Shown piece by piece: positions 50,401-62,000 of a DNA stretch of 64,000 bases. The translations under genes and the position numbers were made by a program. Every line of letters starts with the position of its first letter. The first letter of the stretch is position 1. Below the pieces are notes generated by a model. The model did no database searches. It was not told the DNA's origin and saw nothing but the letters and a program-made list of their open reading frames with translations. The DNA is taken from NCBI GenBank assembly GCA_026413225.1, contig CM048560.1, positions 13,720,001 to 13,784,000 of the forward strand, given 5' to 3'. Source of the stretch: Otis tarda. Lineage: Eukaryota > Chordata > Aves > Otidiformes > Otididae.

Positions 50401-53400
50401 ACTTAAATGCATGAAGATTTGCATTCCAAAATCCAAAAGCTTTATTCATGCTGAACGACTCGAGGCTATCATTAGTTACATAAATCCAGCACTTTACTTA
50501 CCTTTAAATGCTGGTGTTTCATTTTTTCCTCTTCCACTTTTAGACGTTTCTGTGCAATTTCTTCTTGCAGTTTTCTTTTGTCCTACAAATTAAGAATAGA
50601 ATAAAACTTTGTTGGGAGAAATTACGTGTGCTAAAAAATTAAGTGTTGTTCAGTAGAGTGAAATCAATCCATGCAAATAAAGTATTATTTTAAAGTTTAT
50701 ATGGCGCTCAGGCAGCAACGTTTCTTAGCAGCAACAGCTCATGTGTCCTATGCAGGTATGGTTTCCATTACTCTTTCTCTGAGGTACGTTTAAACATTTA
50801 ATGACCACAAAGCAGGGATGATCCAAATTAAAAATAATTTACTGTTGGTAAGGGTAGGGGAAGAAAATAGGAATAAATAACATTTGAGCACAATCATACA
50901 TGCTAAATGAGGTTAGAAGTGGGTCCTGACCAAAATTCCTAAGACAGCCCACACATCATTTAGTAGAGGAAAGAGTCTGCGTGGTCTGTACTGTGAATCT
51001 GTGATACACCACTAAATGAAATGGGCTGCTAGTGAATCCAGTGCTGAGCTTGTGTAACTTGTGGCTAATAGCTGAAATAAACAAGAATAAACACAGACAT
51101 AGAAATCTATTTCATTAGTCAAATAGTGGTAAAGATGAACAGAGAAATGTAGTACACTCATAAATGTTGTTGTTACCTTTCAATTAAAAAAAAAAAAGAT
51201 TTTTGCCTGTGCAAAGGCTGTTTTCATGGCTGCTGAAATTTAGAAGGAAAAACTTCAAGTCATACTGATCTATCATAGTACCACCTTCATCCTTTTTGCT
51301 ACAGATTATAGAAGAAAGGAAATGGGTGAACAGTCTCTGAACTGGCTGGCAACACTTGAGCCTCTTGTGTCTTTGGATAGCTGCTGTGACGTGGAGTATC
51401 CTTGTGGCTCCTCTACGTGAGGCCAAACACTGCCTTAGTAGTTTGTGTCCTCAGCAGCCAGTGGGAAAGAAATCATGCCAAAGGAAACTAACTTCTACTC
51501 TTATGAGCTGTATTAATAGGCTGTTATCTTGGTCAGCCTTAACAATATAAAATCCTGTTATTGGACATGGTGACTTTTGCACTTGTTCCTTGGCATATTT
51601 TAGGGAAGTAAATTAAATCATCTGTTGTCCTGTGCAGAAGTGTTTGCTGACTGATGGCTAATCCCCCTTTGCTTTCAATTAGAACTGATTACTGACAGGT
51701 TGTTTTAACAGTCTGTTTTCAGACAAGTATGGTTTAGGAAGGAGTTGTTCTTCACAAACATAGGAAGAGACTCCCCCCCTTCAGCCCACCTGAGGAACCA
51801 GCTGCACGTAAGGACTATACAAAGCCAGCAAGGAAGTGCTGAGCATAAGGCTGGGAGCTGTTGTCTGCTTTTTCTCTACAATCTAGAAACAGGAAGAGCT
51901 GTAGTGTGCTTGGCTGAATCACTTCACTGTTACTGGAAATTAGCAGTGGGATCACAGGCTACAGGGACACTTTGTTTAAGGATAGGAAGTAGAAGAAACC
52001 ACTGAGTCTTGTGGAGGTCAAGGGCAGACCTACCAGCTCGCCAAGCACAACTGGTGGTATGCTGGGGTTCAGTAGGTGAGTGAGTGTCAGGGACCTCTTC
52101 TCTTCTGCAGTCTGCACAGTGTAGTACCCATCTGTAAACACCAGTTGTACTTTACAATTTTACTTTGATGGTGTTAGCCTGCCTCTTTAATACACCAAAC
52201 AGAGCAGGTAGAGATCTTGCCTCAAGATACATGCTACCTTCATCTGTAGTGGTTTTGAGTTTTGCCAATGCTCTTTAATACAGTTAACAAAGCTACTGAT
52301 TTAGGATTAATACAATATGTAATTTTTCTGCAATGTGCCTTTTTAGAGACTTTATCTATGAGCCACTATGCTGGGTTTTACTCAGCCAGTCCTGATTTTG
52401 GAGACGTAGCATCTGGTCTTTAACCTTCACACCTTTCTGTAATTAGAAAATAGTCCTGATCCCATTGTATAAATGGCCTTTAAATAACCCATGGTTAGAT
52501 GAGCAAAATGTGACAGATTGTTGTAGTTCTTAAGGAAACTGCTTTTTCTGGATAAGATTCTTAGCCAGAGAATTAACTTTTACTTGGTTTATACTATTAA
52601 AAAAATATTCTAAGTCAGTTTAAATATTCTTTTTGTACCAGTAGAGATGTGTACTAAGAGTTTGAGCAGTCTGGAATGAGAAGTGGTACACAAAAATACT
52701 GTGCAGAAAGAAATCGGACTGTAAAGGCACGAATAACTGCATTTTAAATTAACTGTATAATCAGGAACTTTTTCAGTAATGAAACTTTGGCCTGTTTCTT
52801 TTGTAAGAGGTCTATGTTCCTTTTGCATCTGACATTTTTTCTTGTAAATTTTTTCTACTTGTATCCTCTGCTGTTTTAGCAGGTTTTAATTTTACTAGCT
52901 CACAATAAATGTCCATTATACAATGATTCACATTATACAGGATGAATTAGATTCTTTTGTATATCTAGTCAAAGAAAGCTGAAGGTCTAATGCCAGAAGC
53001 TAAATTCAAGGAAGACGTATGAGAAATCTTTTTGAACCTTGTGTTGCCAGAATAATTTTTAAAACCTGCTAGGACCCTTCTTACAGTGTATTCTGCTACG
53101 CTTTGTCTGCAAATCGTGTCTTGCTGTACAGAGTTTTGACTATACATCTAATGGAATAAATGTTTATTCCTAGAGAGCTAAGGGATCCGTACTTCTACTA
53201 AACTTCATACTCTTCTCCTGTGGATAATCAGGCTGCTGGCAGAAGTCCTCTAATCCTCTCTTACTATGCTCTTGTTAATGTGGGCAAGATTTGCTTTTTA
53301 TGCAAGAGGACCTTCATCCCTTCCTTTCTGTTGTGCATCAGTGCAAGGTGAGACTTGAGCCTTGGTCCTAATTTTTGCTTCTACTGAAACATGTAGGAAT

Positions 53401-56058
53401 CTTTCCTGACTTTTGAGCATGGAAAATAATTGTGTTCTAACTGGATCTGTCTGGAAGGAAAGGAGATACATCTATGGAGTGGTGTCTTGCTAGGTATCTT
53501 GTGTGCCAAGTCCTTTAGTTTGTGTCAGTGTTCCACGGTGGTGCCGATGTTGGTCTGCTTGGTCCCGTGGCAGATGCCATGTACTGTCAAAGCCAATGGA
53601 CCTGCTAATGTTTTAGCTGATGTATTTTTGTTTTCATACAATTTTCAAGAGGTAACGCTTGGTTATTGAGTGGTCTTATTTGGAGGTACGGACACTTTAG
53701 TCTGATGGCATGAGACTGCAGAAATGTTATAATTGAAATCTTTAATCACAATTCAAATCTTCTATAATTTCTGTTTTCCTGTATAATTGAGGATTCGATG
53801 AGAAAGGATTAAGCCTAAGGTTCATTTCTGACTGTTTTGTCTCAGTGTTTGCCACAGCAAACGCTAATGCTGTTGTATTTTAAGATAGAAAAGTCTCTCT
53901 AACAAAATGGATGCATTTGATTTTTTTACTTGTTATATTTTGTATATGCCAGCAGCAGGTGGAAGCTACGTAACTGAGAAAAATAGTTCCTCTTCAGAGC
54001 CATGGGAGCACTGAAATCTTAAAATAACAGTAATAGGGTTTTCCTTTTTGCTTTGCTACGTAGAGAAGATATGAAAAAGAATTTGAAAAGCCCTAGTGGC
54101 TCTGTGAGAGCCAGATGCTGTAAAGGAGCCAGGCATTTAACAACAGAAACCAGTCAGGTTTTAGTGCAAGTGTAGTTGTTTACTACTCTGAGTGCCCCTT
54201 GCTATCCTCTGTTAGATCCTTTACAATCTACATCATCTAGGCAGCACTTGACATTCCCCGGTATGTTGCTTGGGACAAACTTTCCCAGAGCCACTGAGTA
54301 ACTCACAGTTGTAATTGTAATGTGGTATTTTCTTAGAGAACGCATACTGCAGTTGTTAAACCTGATGATAACTTCACCTTATTTAGGGTCCTTCATTTCT
54401 ACAATGCATTATAACAAATACCCTTGAGCGTTTCAATTAAATGCTCTCAAGTGATGAAAGCAGAGAGCAAATAGTTCCTTTCTGCAGCAAGTGTCAAACT
54501 AAGTCATGGCCAGAACCCAAATATGATTTGCTATTTCCTGTAATGCAAGACACTGGAAGCTGTCACAATTTCTTAAAAAAATACTTCCCCACTATTCTAG
54601 AAGCAAAGATGCAGCCAGAGGACGCTAACCCGAGTGTGTTCATAGGAGTGCTCATCAGGCAAGTGTGCTGCCTCTCTCCTCCTGCCAGATACCAGGAACT
54701 ATAAAACATGGCAAGGGCTGGACCTCTCTGGAGTGCCAAAACATTTCTTATCTTTTGAGCCCGTACGCTAGAGACAAAGTCCAGGTTATGAGTCTGGTTC
54801 AAACACCATTACAGTTAAACAAACAAATGTACTCTAAACCTCTAAACCATTTCAGATTACTTTATTATGGGCTTGAATCAGGTCTCAAGTAAATATGATA
54901 AATGGGCCTGTTAGTTTTTTATCAAGCATCATAATTAAAACACAACCAAATCAAAATCAACCTATTCAGCTCTGGCAGATTTCCAGCAATGCCTTCACAC
55001 ATTTATTTTGGTTCCAATAAGGTATTTTTTAAATCTGCCCACCATTTATTCAGCCAATAGTGTTTGTTTCACAACTGATATATCATGCTAAGAGTGTGAA
55101 AAATACCTTTGTTCCCATTATTTGTTTTTAAAGAGTGCCTATAACAGTGCAATTCCATTTCAAAACTGCCTTCAGCAGTTTTCCTTTCATCCCAAAGGGC
55201 TAAATTTTATTTCAGTTTAATTATTTTGTAACTGAATGGGTTTCAGTGGAGATCAAATTGGAGAACTTGGATTCAGCCGTTTTTGTTACATCAGGTTATA
55301 TTCCTTTAAAAAGTAACTCAGTAGTTCCTTTAAAACACAGTGATTTTTTTTTTAATTAGATTTCTCTTTAGAAGAGAAACTGAAAATGTTTTCTAATTTC
55401 TTCAGCATAAACTTCATTGAGTCTTTTTTTCCTTTTCTTTCTTTTTTTCTTTTTTTTCTTCTGAAAACTGTCAAGTATGAATTTGCTTAATCTATGCTTG
55501 TCCTATTTTACTTTCCAAACAGCAATATTTACACTAGATCATCAATAATCAGAAACTGTATTTAATTCCACAGTGAAAACTCAAAAATCTTTCATCTCTC
55601 AGTTCTGTTGTGAAATGGAAAAATTCATTCGTTCTGGAATTCTCTAGCTGCCTTTGGACCTGCTGTCCTTCAGGCAAACATTCAGTTGTGATGCTAGTAA
55701 GATGTATTTTAGAATGTCCAGCAGTGATTTGCACGCATACTTTCACTGCTTTGAATTCGCAAGTGCAGTACTAATAAAGCCAGTACAGGCAACTTTGCTG
55801 TCTTAAAGCAATAGCTTACAAACCAGCATTTAAAAGTAACAATCTCAAGCAGACATAAGTCACTTTCTTTTACCTTCCTGGGATAAATAATTCTGCAGAA
55901 ACACAGAGCAGCTCATTAACACAATACTACTTCTAAGCATTTTTTTTTTGTTTGTTTTTGTTTTGTTTTTTCTTTGGTAGCGAGTTATAACTATAATAAC
56001 TATAAACACTTACTGTTATGGCCTGGAATCTTTCTTTCAGCAATTCGGCTTCTTCCAT
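29364..56058 (-). CDS. PALMD: PALMD, palmdelphin (8 coding exons, 552 aa)
   Basis: Palmdelphin is a paralemmin-family coiled-coil phosphoprotein. It is mainly cytosolic, in contrast to the lipid-anchored paralemmins. Exons in transcript order: 56058-56014, 50582-50502, 45501-45371, 36673-36559, 35694-35661, 35571-35461, 34730-33633, 29407-29364. They total 1659 nt with consistent phases, giving 552 residues; human is about 551. The N-terminus MEEAEL, the KRLKVEEEKMKHQHLK heptad region (coiled coil within about 1-135), the YIYASIPDLPK motif (about 140-150), SPTEYHEPV, and the EPVTMIFMGYQ core (411-421) are family signatures. The tail ALRMRMAKLGKKVI (539-552) fits the mammalian form. No signal peptide or membrane segment is present. 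Exon 7 can also be read through to a different tail (see 33589-33632). Recognised from family memory, without alignment. Confidence 0.95.
29408..33588 (-). other. PALMD: PALMD last intron (or 3'UTR of the read-through form)
   Basis: About 4.2 kb of AT-rich sequence without recognisable exons. Overlapping short open frames around 31875-32580 have no family resemblance. Confidence 0.6.
33327..33360 (-). terminator. PALMD: Possible poly(A) signals for the read-through PALMD form
   Basis: Two minus-strand ATTAAA hexamers (33355-33360 and 33327-33332) lie 229 and 257 nt past the CaaX-form stop codon. ATTAAA is the commonest variant signal but is frequent by chance in AT-rich DNA. Confidence 0.25.
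33589..33632 (-). CDS. PALMD: PALMD alternative tail: read-through of exon 7 encoding a CaaX box
   Basis: If the exon 7 donor at 33632 is not used, the frame continues for 44 nt to a TAG at 33589-33591. The alternative last 14 residues are GNRKRKSCHCCSLM. A basic patch, three cysteines and a terminal CSLM form a CaaX motif with Met, which by known rules favours farnesylation, with nearby cysteines available for palmitoylation. This is the architecture of lipid-anchored paralemmins. The resulting protein is also 552 residues. The coding potential is directly visible; use of the isoform is inferred. Confidence 0.6.
33633..34730 (-). CDS. PALMD: PALMD coding exon 7: large central exon
   Basis: It encodes residues 173-538 plus one base. 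It begins LFAMEIKVEKD and includes KVYDDGRKSVYAVSSN, APVEVEDLLRQA, SPTEYHEPV, the EPVTMIFMGYQ core and acidic clusters; most of the rest looks disordered and rich in Ser, Pro and charged residues. Acceptor TTTCAACAG ends at 34731. The donor at 33632 reads GTAACA, weaker than consensus. Confidence 0.95.
35461..35571 (-). CDS. PALMD: PALMD coding exon 6
   Basis: It encodes residues 136-172 plus one base, with the conserved YIYASIPDLPK motif and an acidic end (TDDEEKRK). Acceptor TTTATTCAG, donor GTACTG. Confidence 0.92.
35661..35694 (-). CDS. PALMD: PALMD coding exon 5: 34-nt exon
   Basis: It encodes residues 125-135 (SVKTEKAGVEK) plus one base. The exon is only 34 nt, and skipping it would shift the frame. 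Acceptor TTTCCTAG, donor GTATGT. Confidence 0.88.
36559..36673 (-). CDS. PALMD: PALMD coding exon 4: coiled coil
   Basis: It encodes residues 86-124. LEKEIEALE and the AILKKLKSVEKTTEDIIK stretch are strongly helical and match palmdelphin. Acceptor ATTGCAG, donor GTTAGT. Confidence 0.92.
36674..45370 (-). other. PALMD: PALMD intron 3
   Basis: The longest intron of the gene (8.7 kb). It contains a G14 run followed by a GA-rich tract (40122-40160), A tracts near 42057 and 43190, and a cysteine-rich minus-strand open frame at 44053-44265 that has splice-like edges but the wrong phase for PALMD. I see nothing else. Confidence 0.6.
40122..40160. repeat. G14 run and (GA)n purine tract
   Basis: Fourteen G followed by AGAGG and GA repeats, about 39 nt of purines without interruption, in PALMD intron 3. 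Confidence 0.8.
45371..45501 (-). CDS. PALMD: PALMD coding exon 3: coiled coil
   Basis: It encodes residue 43 to two bases of codon 86. It starts KKALREKWLLDG, a highly conserved paralemmin motif, followed by a Gln/Glu-rich helix. Acceptor CTGTCAG, donor GTAGGG. Confidence 0.93.
48343..48384. repeat. (CAAA)n microsatellite
   Basis: Two blocks of AAAC units split by CCCAC, in PALMD intron 2. Confidence 0.8.
49444..49466. repeat. (TTTA)n microsatellite
   Basis: About four TTTA units in PALMD intron 2. Confidence 0.75.
50502..50582 (-). CDS. PALMD: PALMD coding exon 2: coiled coil
   Basis: It encodes residues 16-42 (DKRKLQEEIAQKRLK onward), 81 nt, phase 0 at both ends, so skipping would delete 27 coiled-coil residues without a frameshift. 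Donor GTAAGT, acceptor TTTGTAG. Confidence 0.93.
50583..56013 (-). other. PALMD: PALMD intron 1
   Basis: 5.4 kb without recognisable exons. The segment at about 54940-55300 is AT-rich, free of simple repeats and low in CpG, and looks like a conserved noncoding element, though this cannot be tested from one sequence. Confidence 0.5.
56014..56058 (-). CDS. PALMD: PALMD coding exon 1
   Basis: It encodes residues 1-15, beginning MEEAEL and ending QAIT, the conserved paralemmin-family N-terminus. Donor GTAAGT lies at 56013-56008. Just before the ATG is a pyrimidine-rich stretch ending TTTCTAG at 56060, so a spliced 5'UTR is possible. No CpG island surrounds it. Confidence 0.92.
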
Positions 56059-59000
56059 TCTAGAAATCAAAAACAGACAAGTAGTGAAGGAAAAGAGAAT
56101 GAGACCATAAGCAAAAAGCCTCCTGGTAGGGCTACAAAAAAAAGCTGAGGTGATTTGATCCAATTCCAGAGCAGAGAGAAGGCAGAATTTTTGACTTGTC
56201 GGGAGAGTCCCTGAACAGATGAGCAGATCAGTCCAGACAGACACATGTAATGAGGGTGTGTAGAAGAGGCAGACGTGGAGAGTGCTGGCATGAGTTGACT
56301 GACAAGTTGGAACAGTGGAGCACAAGCCCTTTTCCTTCAGAAGCTGCCAACTCTTTGTTTTAATGTGCTCGGTTAGCATGCCATTGCTGCTTTAACTGTT
56401 AAACACCCAAGACTGAATCTTCCAAGACCATGGTAGAAGTAAACTTTCATTATGGTCCAATTTATCTTTTTTTTTACCTTTGTGATCACCTCTGGTGATA
56501 AACAGATATTTAAAAATTATTAAGTATTTCTGTTGCTTATGAAACTTATTTCACCTGTGTGTTTTAACATGTAGTAATGTTAGTATTGTAGATGGTGTGG
56601 TTGGTTTTTTTTTTTTTTGAGATGGCAGTTTTAACTTAGTTTCTTAGATGAAATTTTTTGAGAAGTTATATTCATAGCTAGAAGAATGTTTTAGAATGGC
56701 TAACCTAAAGTAAAATAAACTTTAAGTAATCAGGTCTGTCATTAAATGCAAGTGTTAATCTGTGCAATTACTGGTCAGCTATCTAGGACTCAGGGGAAGC
56801 TTTGTCTAAGTAAGGATTTCAGGATCATCATTTCAGTGTTACTAAGAGGAGTCTAAACTGCCAGTGGCTCTCACGCTGCGTTTCAGTTCAGCTGACTTGA
56901 AGGTTTTTTGCTGTCGGCTTCTGCTGAAAACAGCATTACGCTCCTTAAGGGATGGCGTACATTTTGACCTTTCAAATTACGTGAGTGGCAGTCAGCCTTC
57001 CAAAATCAATCTAGGAAACTTGCAAAACAAGTGGAACTGCCTCTAGTAAAATCCAGTTATGGAAAAAATTCTAAGGAAAATAAAAAGCTGAATTCAAATA
57101 GCATAAAGATGTAATGTGAATCTGGAATCCCTTTGTTACCCTCTGTATCATGTAACTTAAGTCTTTGTAGGGACACCAACAGGAAAGTCAATCAGCGTGC
57201 TTGGTTTTTTTTTCCTGCTAATTCATTGAGATGAATCAACTCAGCAGGATTTGGTGAGGGGTTTTACTTTAAATGTCAGTACAGTCACCTGAATCTTGGT
57301 GGCAAATCGGGCTCATTACTAGCAAAGCCTAAACTGTTATAGTATAGAACAATTCATGGTGAAGTTACATCCTCATAGTTCAATATGAATCAATATTTAA
57401 TTTCAGTTTCCACCTTTCTAGTATGTTATCGCTTATCCATATACACAAGCAGACTATCCCCCTCCACACTGGGATTCAGGATGCATTAATGTTTTGTTTA
57501 TACTGTAATCCACCCTGAGGTTTTGTTCAAACTTGCAAAGACCCCATGTTTTATTCTCAAGTAAAGATTTTTTTTTTAATATTAATATATGTCTCATTTT
57601 GTCAGCACCTGAAATTTAAAAAAAAACACCACATAAAAGCAAATGTGAAGTTCAAAGGCAAGTGTACTGGGGTATATCAAGAGACAGATTACATGGGAAT
57701 TTAAATGTGTCCAGTTTGTGGATGTGAGAAATAAAAATATTCTTGCTGCAGAAGCCAATGAAGAGACAGTCTTTCTGTTTAATCTTCCATAAGTTAGTAT
57801 AGCCTGCCTTATTATATTTGGAGAAAACTCCCAAACTTATTTCACCTTTGTATTCTGCAAAGTTAATCTTAAAATTTAAGTGCATATGTAGACCTCAAAA
57901 TGTTTAAAAATATTTAAAACAGCAAATAATTACATCAGAAATAAAGAAGCCTGTTTTGGTCCAAAATCTGTGCTCTTACATAAGTGGGATTCCATTCTCA
58001 GTGGGTGGAGAAATAACATCAGTATTTCATGTTCAAATTAGAATTAATGAGATTACACTGCTCTCAATTTTTGTGATGTAAAATATTTTCCTAACTTTAT
58101 GCTCCAAAATTATTTAAATGCTTTAAAAAAATCTTACTTGTGGATGTTATGTGTTTACAAACTAGAAAAGTATTTAACATGTCTTTCCATAATCTAAACC
58201 CCCAGATTTTGAAGTAACCTGAAGATGGTTTCTAAAATGTTGGTTCCCTTTTTAAGAAAGTATTTAAAGCTCACTTTAAACATTTTAAATTGCTTAAATC
58301 ATATATATCCCCTTGCTAGGTGGGATTTGTTGTTCAGTCAATAAGTTGTTTTCCAGTTATCTTAATCCTATTCTAAATGGGATTTATGTGCAAGGGAAGA
58401 AATGGACCAGCTGTCATTTTGTCTGCCCCTTAAGCTTGCTTCACCAATAGGAGCATCGATGGTGTTACAGGTTAGATCAGTGAGTCTGAACAGCTGTGTT
58501 TTCAGTCCACAGGTTTCTTGGAACAAGGCTTTTCAGAACTTGCCTGCCAGAAATATATGCAGAGGAAACTATCTACCTCTTGTGCAAGTTTAAGCAAAAC
58601 TCCAACTGGCAAGTGTATATGTTTCTTTTGGTTGAACAGATTCTCTGAGTTATGCAGAAAATGTTTGTTGGGTTATGTTGGATGAGTCATACAGGTTGGG
58701 TTTGTTTTGGCTTCACTTCTTCCTTTGTTCATCTCCATTTTGCACTGAGTATCTAATGTAGGAGTAATAAAGAGAGCCTAAAGCAGAAGGTGAAACAGTT
58801 GCATTATGAAGTCTTACAGAAAAATGGGTGGGAATTTACAAGAAAGAAATATCTTAAACCAAACTACAAGTAGGATCACAGAAGCACTTTCACAGCTGGA
58901 AATGCAAGTTCTGTTGTCCATTTCTGGAGCAAAGTCTGTAGTGGGTGTCTCTGGCCATACTCTACAAACAAAACTAGCCTCAGTTTTACTCTTAACTCAT

Positions 59001-62000
59001 TGCACTGGGATTTCTTTTGAAACAAATCATTAACTTAAGGTAATACATGTGCAGTGTGTTACAGTTTATTGTAGTAGTAAACAATTGCTTTTAAGAAGAA
59101 GCATCTCATTAAAGGTAAGGGGCAAGAAGCTTTGACTTTTTGAAAAATATATTTGAGAAAGTGAGTTTGAAGTGAATGGAGTTGATCAGATTGTTATCAG
59201 TTGAAAACATAACCTGTACTTTCTGGAAAGAGTGGTTACTGAGTCCATGAACCACCATTCTGTACATCTTAACTGGTGTGACTACCTCAGTTTTATACAG
59301 TTTTATGAAGCTAAATTCTACCTTATTCACTTGTTTGAGTAGACACACACTTTGAAACTGGGAGGAAAAGCCTTGAACTGTTTCTGTTGGTACAACTCCC
59401 TTCCTGTTGCTATTCATAACTATGAATATATTAAATCTTTAAAATCAAACTAAAGAAACAGCTGTTGGTAATTGCCTTCAATTGTTTTAAAATATTGCTT
59501 TTTAAAAAATCATATTTCATAATAAATCTACTTGTCAGATATCTTTCAATACTACTGAGAAGTTTTAGAATGCAGTGCAGGCTCTGCTGTCTCTTCCGTG
59601 GCAGGTGTCTGGGGCCTAGCTAAAAATGCTATTGTGCTAAGGACAGATCATCTTGCCCCTGTTTTCTAAAATTATACAGTGAGCTTTGTCAAAGTCTATT
59701 GATAATTTTTTAATCAATTAAATATGTTTTTCATAGCCTTTTTCATGTTCCCAGACACTTGTCAATTCTTGGCCTCAGGGATCTTGGAAGTGTTTTCTGA
59801 AACTCTGAAATTGGGAGGCTTTTCAAAGCAGCTTTAAAAAACTATGTTCCCTCTCATTTAAAAATCACACTTAGGTGAATAGATTAAGTGTAATTACTGT
59901 GGTGATATTACATGTGAGACTCTTAACAGAATGTGCTCAGGTGCCTAGGTAAGTGGTAAGATTGTGTTTGGTTTGTTTGTTTTTGTTTTTTTAAATGTAA
60001 ACTGAAATAAATAAAAGCACAAAGAGTCTGAAATACTCAGGATCAGCGCCTTAAACATGTTGTGGAATGCATTGCTTGCAACTCAGCATTTTCCAACTGT
60101 TGTAGATATGCACTTCTAAGAATAGTGCAGAGTTTTAAATCCTACCCAGACAACTGCGTGGGGAATTTTTAGCAGGGCTCTGAGAACCAGCTTTAGTTGT
60201 TGTATAGTTTGGTTGTGTTTCATTTAGCGAAACTAAGTATACCATAATCAAGTCCAAATCCTGGGGAAAGTAACAAAATCCACACATGTACTGTGCTGTC
60301 CATAGTAAGGTAAACTGCATGACGTGTTCTTCTGATTCTTGTTTTCTGATGCTCTTGGAGAACACAAAGAGAACAGTAGTGGTGTTTGGGTCTAGTAGGC
60401 CTCAGTAGGATTCCGGAGCAAAATTAGGGCCTTGCAAGCATATTTTTGTGAACGCTTAGTGCCAGGTGTGGTTTCTCAGAGTACAAGTGCTGCTGGTGGA
60501 AACCTTGAAAGCATAGATTACTTGGTCTAGAAGACAGAGCTGAAGTAGGAATTCCTTAGGAGAAAACCTTTTTGCTGGAGCTGGGAGGGGATGGGGTGCA
60601 GAAGAGGCAGGGACAAGACTGGAGGTGGTGAAGCCATTCTGTAAGTTCTCCTAACGACCAGCCTCTTGTTTGGAGGCTGAATGGAAGTGGTGTAGGTTAC
60701 ATCAGTTGATTCCCATCTCCTGAGGCGTGGGCAGAGCACTCACCCTGCTCCCCTGGGAAGCTGCCTAACCAGCCTGTGCCTGTAGCGAGGTCTACCCTCA
60801 GCACTGGAGCTTGCGTGTTCTGCAAGATGGGATGAATCTTATCTGATAGCTCTCAGCAGAGCAAAGAGGAATTACCGCTTTCTCCACCCACACCTCCAGC
60901 CAGTTTCCTTCCTCTGACTATTCTGTGAACCAACTGAATTTGCTAATCTGTCAGGAATGCAATTAAAAAAAAAAAAACCCACTCAAACCTAAACCTAAAT
61001 CCATGAGTGCCCGCTATGCCAGTGACTGAACAGGCTCAACGGGAGACGAGGAATGGTAGCATTAGGGAGTAAGAAGGATGAGGTTCTGGCTGGGAGATGA
61101 GCAAAAGGAGGAAGATGGAGGAAATGTGACTCTTCTGGCAGCAGTGAGTTGCTAGATGAACTCAGCCATCTTGCAGGCCTCAGGCTTACTTTACCACAGC
61201 AGTCTAGGGACCACGGGAGACCTTATACTGATGTCTGTAATAAGCATGCATGGTTAGAGATTTATCTGAAACCTGAAACTGCTGTGAAAACATGATGACT
61301 TCAGACTCTGGCAATCCTTCCTGTGCTTCCAGATATTTGGTATCCTGCGCTGTGGGTGGGCAAAAAATATCCCACATACAATTTGTTTTGCGTAAGCCTT
61401 TCCAAGTATTAATGGAAAAAAATACATGATAAGATTATGCAGAACTTTATTGTTAGCGGAGTTGATAAGATTATTTATAGCAGATAACACTGCTTGCAAA
61501 TACAGGCTTGTTTTCTTCAGTGAGGATGACCTATTTTTTTGCTGAGGAGTTTGTTATTTGGAAGCAGCAGCTGAGAAAAACTCTCAACTTGTCAGTCATT
61601 CAGACTGTTAACTTCAGCTGTCCCGTTCGTTCGCAGTGCCGGGTAGGTCATCTGAATAACAGGGGGACCCTGGCTGAACGGCTGATGCCAAGCAGTGCAG
61701 GGCAAGCAGCTGAGGCTGAAGAGTCATCTGGATGCCTGTGAGAGTATGTCACTGACTTAGGTTTTTCAACAGATTTAAATATTTCACCTCTGCTTCTCAT
61801 AGCACTGTATATTTACTTAACCCCTTACCCTCAGAGGGGTGATTATTAACTAGGAGCAAAAAAAACCTTGACCTTTATTTTTCCTGTAAGATTTGTTTTG
61901 ATTGTCAGGATTTCAGACCTGTTTCATAGCTACATTTTCTTACCAGAAAGATAATATTGTCGGTCTTCTTTTCATCTGAATCTGAAGTGGATCCTCTGAT

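Larger units (their letters stand above)
45502..50501 (-). other. PALMD: PALMD intron 2
   Basis: 5.0 kb without recognisable exons. It holds a CAAA-type microsatellite (48343-48384) and a TTTA run (49444-49466). Confidence 0.6.
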
